Assembly (NCBI GenBank): GCA_017306415.1
Contig: JAFKIL010000002.1
Location: forward strand, 124,001-188,000
Direction: 5' to 3'
Length of the DNA stretch: 64,000 nucleotides
Source of the DNA: Microbacterium sp.
GTDB taxonomy: Bacteria; Actinomycetota; Actinomycetes; Actinomycetales; Microbacteriaceae
The stretch's first letter is position 1. Every line of letters begins with the position of its first letter. This document shows positions 60,745 through 64,000 of this stretch, one piece after another. The notes beneath the pieces are model-generated. The model was not told the DNA's origin and did not search any database. It saw nothing but the letters and a program-made list of their open reading frames with translations. Made by a program: the position numbers and the translations under genes.

Positions 60745-61956
60745 TCAGTCCTGCAGCTGCTCGCAGGCGGTCCGCAGTCGGTCGAGGGTCTCGGCGATGT
60801 CCGCATCGCCATGGCTGAAGGTGACGTAGGGGATGCCGCCGATCGCCACGCCGTTCCGATAGCCGGCGCGGACGAAGTCGTCGAAGGCCCCGGGGGAATC
60901 CGGGTGCGGAACGATCGCGGGACAGGGTGCGAAGCCCTGCACCGTGAGCGGGACGTCGAACTCGCGGAACAGCTGCGCGACGCCGTCCCAGAGAGTCGTG
61001 GAGGTCCGCCACATGTGGTCGGTGACCCCCCGCTCGCGGTAGGTGGTCATGGTGGCCTTCGCCGCGGCGAGCGACAGGGCGTCTCCTGCGAGGGTCGACG
61101 TCACCACCACCTCGCCCCGGTCGATCAGGTCCAGCACGTCTTTGCGCCCGGTGTACACCGACAGCGGCATCCCGTTCGCGAGACCCTTCGCGAACACGGC
61201 GAGGTCCGGAACGACGCCGAAGTACTCGCTCACCCCGCCGATCGCGATGCGGAACCCGGTGACGATCTCGTCGTAGATCAGGAGAGCGCCTTCACGGTCG
61301 GCGAGCTGACGCAGCGCGGGGTAGAACGTCGCGCCGTCCGCCATCCCGGCGTAATCCGCGGCGACGACGATGGCGGCGATCTGCCCGGGGTACGCGCCGA
61401 AGACCTCCTCGAGGGCATCGAGGTCGTTCCACGGCAGCTGGTGGTGCAGTTCCGCGAGCGCGAGCGGAACGCCGGACGGATGGTCCGCGCGATGTCCCGG
61501 CCTGGTCATGGCACCGAGCGCAAGACTGTTCAGCCAGCCGTTGTAGCCGATCTGAACGATGTGGTCGCGCCCCGTGAAGGCGCGCGCGAGGCGGATGGCG
61601 GCGGCGTTCGCCTCGCCGCCCGTCTTGAGGAACCGCGCCTGCTCGGCACCGGGTACCAGGCTGCAGAAGAGCTCGGCCACCTCCGCCTCGAGCGGATGCG
61701 GCTCGCCGAACGAGATCCCGTCCTCGAGCTGCCGGCGGATGGCATCGTCGACGGCCCCGAACCGATGCCCGAGGGTGACGGGGCCGAGCGCGACCTTGTA
61801 GTCGATGAACTCCCGCCCCTTGTCGTCCCACACCCGGCAGCCGTCCCCGCGCACGATGACCTCCGGCTCTTCGGGCAGGAGCCGCGAGGCCTTGCTGTTC
61901 GTGCTCGATCCCCACGGGATCGATGCGTGCAGGCGTGTCTTCCATGATTCGGTCAT
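60745..61956 (-). CDS. Class III aminotransferase, glutamate-1-semialdehyde aminomutase-like
   Basis: 403 residues. VWDDKGREFIDYKVALGPVTLGH (about 42-64), RFLKTGGEANAAAIRLARAFTG, DEIVTGFRIA (PLP Asp about 225) and the PLP lysine in FAKGLANGMPLS (about 252). It resembles GSA aminomutase but the setting is catabolic, so it more likely transfers an amino group to or from a sugar or keto-acid intermediate. ATGA overlap with the transporter ATPase gene. Confidence 0.86.
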   Translation of the reverse strand: MTESWKTRLHASIPWGSSTNSKASRLLPEEPEVIVRGDGCRVWDDKGREFIDYKVALGPVTLGHRFGAVDDAIRRQLEDGISFGEPHPLEAEVAELFCSLVPGAEQARFLKTGGEANAAAIRLARAFTGRDHIVQIGYNGWLNSLALGAMTRPGHRADHPSGVPLALAELHHQLPWNDLDALEEVFGAYPGQIAAIVVAADYAGMADGATFYPALRQLADREGALLIYDEIVTGFRIAIGGVSEYFGVVPDLAVFAKGLANGMPLSVYTGRKDVLDLIDRGEVVVTSTLAGDALSLAAAKATMTTYRERGVTDHMWRTSTTLWDGVAQLFREFDVPLTVQGFAPCPAIVPHPDSPGAFDDFVRAGYRNGVAIGGIPYVTFSHGDADIAETLDRLRTACEQLQD

Positions 61957-62756
61957 GAGGTCGTCCCTCCCCTGGTGTCGGTGGCGCTCCGGTTGACGGA
62001 CAACACGGATCGCAGCAGCTCGCGCGTGTACGGATCCTGCGGCGAGGCGAACACCTCGTCGGTCGCGCCGCGCTCGACGACCTTGCCCGCGCGCATGACG
62101 AGCACGCGATCGGTCATGCGCTGCGCGACAGCGAGATTGTGCGTGATGAAGACCATCGAGAAGGCGAGTCGCTCCCGCATCCCCTCGATGAGCGTGAGGA
62201 TCTGCGCCTGGATCGAGACGTCCAGGGCCGAGGTGGGCTCGTCGCAGACGAGCAGCTCCGGACCCAGCGCGAGCGCGCGCGCGACCCCGATCCGCTGCTG
62301 CTGGCCCCCGGAGAGCTGACGCGGATACAGGTTGGCGTAGCGCGCCGGCAGACCGACCAGGTCCATCAGCTCCTGCGCCTTCTCACGTCGTTCGGCGGGC
62401 GTGCCGATCCGGTGGATCCGCAGCGGCTCGGCGATGTTCTTCTCCACGGTGAGGCCCGGGAGCAGCGACCCGTAGGGGTTCTGGAACACCATCTGCATGT
62501 GCTCGCGCTGACGCCGGAGCATCCGCCCGCGGAGGGCGAGGAGATCCTCCCCGGCATACGTGAGGGATCCCGACGTGGGTTCGATCAGCCGCAGGATCAG
62601 CCGCGCGAGGGTCGACTTGCCGCTTCCGGACTCGCCGACGATCGCGATGCTCTCGCCGCGGGCGACGTCCAGGTCGACCCCGTCGACCGCGCGCACATCG
62701 CCTCCGCGGCCCGTGAACGTCTTGACGAGGTCGCGCGCGACCAGGAGCTCAGCCAC
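61953..62756 (-). CDS. Oligopeptide-type ABC transporter ATPase (DppF/OppF)
   Basis: 267 residues. Walker A GESGSGKST (about 41-49), signature LSGGQQQRIGVARAL, Walker B LLVCDEPTSALD and FITHNLAVAQ. Shorter than usual DppF: the C-terminal Cys-containing oligopeptide domain is missing. Overlaps the DppD gene by 8 nt. Confidence 0.92.
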   Translation of the reverse strand: MAELLVARDLVKTFTGRGGDVRAVDGVDLDVARGESIAIVGESGSGKSTLARLILRLIEPTSGSLTYAGEDLLALRGRMLRRQREHMQMVFQNPYGSLLPGLTVEKNIAEPLRIHRIGTPAERREKAQELMDLVGLPARYANLYPRQLSGGQQQRIGVARALALGPELLVCDEPTSALDVSIQAQILTLIEGMRERLAFSMVFITHNLAVAQRMTDRVLVMRAGKVVERGATDEVFASPQDPYTRELLRSVLSVNRSATDTRGGTTS

Positions 62757-63771
62757 GATCCGTCGCCTTCCAGCATCGGGCCGTCCGGTCGCCCACCTGG
62801 ATGAGAGGCTGGGGCTGGAGACAGCGGTCTTCGACCAGAGGACATCGCGGGGCGAACCGACAGCCTCGCGGCGCGGCGGACGGGTCCGGAGGCTGTCCGG
62901 GGATGGTGTGGAGCGGAGAGTCGTCCCCGAGCTCGAGCACCGAACCGCGCAGTCCCTCGGTGTAGGGGTGCAGCGGACCGTCCAGCACCTCGTCGATCGT
63001 GCCCTGCTCGACGATCTGCCCCGAGTAGAGCACCGAGATGTCGTCGCAGAAGTAGCGCGCGACGCCCAGATCGTGGGTGATCATCACGATCGCCATGCCC
63101 TGCTTCTTCAGATCGTTCAGCAGGTCGAGGATCTGGAGCTGCACGGTCACGTCGAGGGCGGTCGTCGGCTCATCGGCGATCACGATCTCGGGCTTGACGA
63201 TCGTGGCCATCGCGATCATGACCCGCTGCCGCATCCCGCCGGAGAGCTGGAAGGGATACATCTTCACGCGCCGCTCGGGCTCGGGGATGCCGACCGCCCT
63301 GAGCGCCTCCACCGCTCGCCGAGACGCCTCCTCGCGATCGCAGAGCCCATGCCACAGCAGGGGTTCGCACAGCTGCGTCTCCACCGTGAGGGTCGGATTC
63401 ATCGCGTCCATGGCGTTCTGGAAGATCATCCCGATCCTCGCGCCGCGCACGGATCTCATCGACGACGCCGGCATGCCCACGAGTTCCGCATCGCCCACCG
63501 CGTCGCCGCGCAGCGTGGCGCTGCCCGTCACCCGCGCCTGCGGGAGGAGCCCCATGAGCGCGCGCATGGAGACGCTCTTGCCCGATCCGGACTCACCCAC
63601 GAGAGCGTGCGCACGACCGGCATGGAGATCGAGCGACAGCCCGTCGACCACCGTGATCGGGCGGCGCTTGGGCGGCAGGAAGGTCACCGTGAGGTCGCGC
63701 ACCTCAAGCACGGGCCTGTCGTCCGTCCCGCTCGCCGGGACCGGCACGCGCCGGGGCTCAGGCATGGCCAT
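62749..63771 (-). CDS. Oligopeptide-type ABC transporter ATPase (DppD/OppD)
   Basis: About 340 residues. Walker A GESGSGKS (about 60-67), signature LSGGMRQRVMIAMA, Walker B IVIADEPTTALDVT, and the C-terminal OppDF domain CRFAPRCPLVEDRC. It energises uptake with DppF. Starts at 63771 or 63765 are possible; both overlap dppC and lack a clear RBS. Confidence 0.92.
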   Translation of the reverse strand: MAMPEPRRVPVPASGTDDRPVLEVRDLTVTFLPPKRRPITVVDGLSLDLHAGRAHALVGESGSGKSVSMRALMGLLPQARVTGSATLRGDAVGDAELVGMPASSMRSVRGARIGMIFQNAMDAMNPTLTVETQLCEPLLWHGLCDREEASRRAVEALRAVGIPEPERRVKMYPFQLSGGMRQRVMIAMATIVKPEIVIADEPTTALDVTVQLQILDLLNDLKKQGMAIVMITHDLGVARYFCDDISVLYSGQIVEQGTIDEVLDGPLHPYTEGLRGSVLELGDDSPLHTIPGQPPDPSAAPRGCRFAPRCPLVEDRCLQPQPLIQVGDRTARCWKATDRG

Positions 63772-64000
63772 CGTTGTTGACGTCGAAGGCATCGCGGAGT
63801 CCGTCTCCCACCCAGGTGAAGGCCAGCATGGTCAGAGCGAAGAGGATCAGGGGCGCGAGGATCAGATACGGGGCGTTGAAGAGCTGCCCGTATCCTTCGA
63901 TGATCATCGTTCCCCACGACGGCGTCGGCGGCGCCACCCCGAGGCCCAGGAGCGCCAGTCCCGATTCGGCCATGATCGCGGCGGGGATCCCGAAGCTGGT
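63758..64000 (-). CDS. Oligopeptide-type ABC transporter permease (DppC/OppC), partial
   Basis: The last 80 residues of a permease that enters from beyond the window: FGIPAAIMAESGLALLGLGVAPPTPSWGTMI is the conserved DppC region, ending VWVGDGLRDAFD-like VGDGLRDAFDVNNDGHA. Overlaps the DppD gene. The partner permease and substrate-binding protein presumably lie upstream, off the window. Confidence 0.93.
   Translation of the reverse strand, partial: TSFGIPAAIMAESGLALLGLGVAPPTPSWGTMIIEGYGQLFNAPYLILAPLILFALTMLAFTWVGDGLRDAFDVNNDGHA

Noticed and set aside
1-64000. tRNA, rRNA, CRISPR or insertion sequence genes
   Set aside because: No cloverleaf-like T-loop arrangement, rRNA segment, regularly spaced repeats or transposase was found on reading the intergenic regions.

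Overview
The window is very GC-rich, uses GTG starts freely and is full of 1-14 nt gene overlaps. Its gene content (Cys-free rpmB-rpmG-rpsN, bkd operon, DUF222-HNH gene with an actinobacterial-type SOS box, TatA/TatC/TatB, many MFS/TetR pairs) points to a Gram-positive actinobacterium, most likely Microbacteriaceae and Microbacterium-like. The placement is by feel of the proteins, not by a search. No rRNA, tRNA, CRISPR array, insertion sequence or prophage was seen, and no stretch over 300 bases lacks a gene.

Region 1 (1-14.6 kb): the 3' part of a CopD-type membrane protein is cut by the window edge. Then come an HU protein, a TetR/hydrolase divergent pair and a zinc-free ribosomal protein operon (rpmB-rpmG-rpsN). 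A DUF222-HNH nuclease gene follows with a good LexA box. A long minus-strand zinc block contains znuA, znuCB, zur, a paired permease (ArsP-like plus a TIGR03943-like subunit with a His/Asp-rich loop), a membrane-anchored propeller protein and mpg. Two Zur-type palindromes (TGAGAATCATTCTCA and TGAGAACGGCTCTCA) mark znuA and znuC. hipBA lies directly upstream of znuA.

Region 2 (14.8-40.6 kb): mostly housekeeping and small defence or efflux units. These are bkdABC with an aminotransferase, an AraC regulator, an RHH-Doc toxin-antitoxin pair, a WXG-like/hydrolase pair, a low-molecular-weight phosphatase, purB, an MFS exporter next to a UvrA-like ATPase lacking the UvrB-binding domain, ald with its Lrp regulator, an MFS/ArsR pair, a two-gene sensor kinase unit without a response regulator, and two more exporter/TetR divergent pairs.

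Region 3 (40.6-64 kb): a catabolic supercluster that looks dedicated to an unusual amino-sugar or N-acylated, D-amino-acid-containing compound. It holds a nanE-DUF4127-BadF kinase module, a complete extra Tat translocase (tatA-tatC-tatB), a Rid/lactonase/D-aminoacylase/SDR/aldose-epimerase operon, an IclR regulator, a D-threonine-aldolase/D-serine-dehydratase-like enzyme, and two DapA-family aldolases. It continues with a class III aminotransferase, a nucleotide-sugar-epimerase-like protein, three Gfo/Idh/MocA oxidoreductases, an oligopeptide-type ABC transporter (running off the window) and a Tat-signal parallel beta-helix protein. The working model is: exported beta-helix enzyme, ABC uptake, then deacylation, epimerisation, oxidation and aldol steps in the cytoplasm under IclR control. 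A frameshifted ATPase and a gene remnant separate the two halves.
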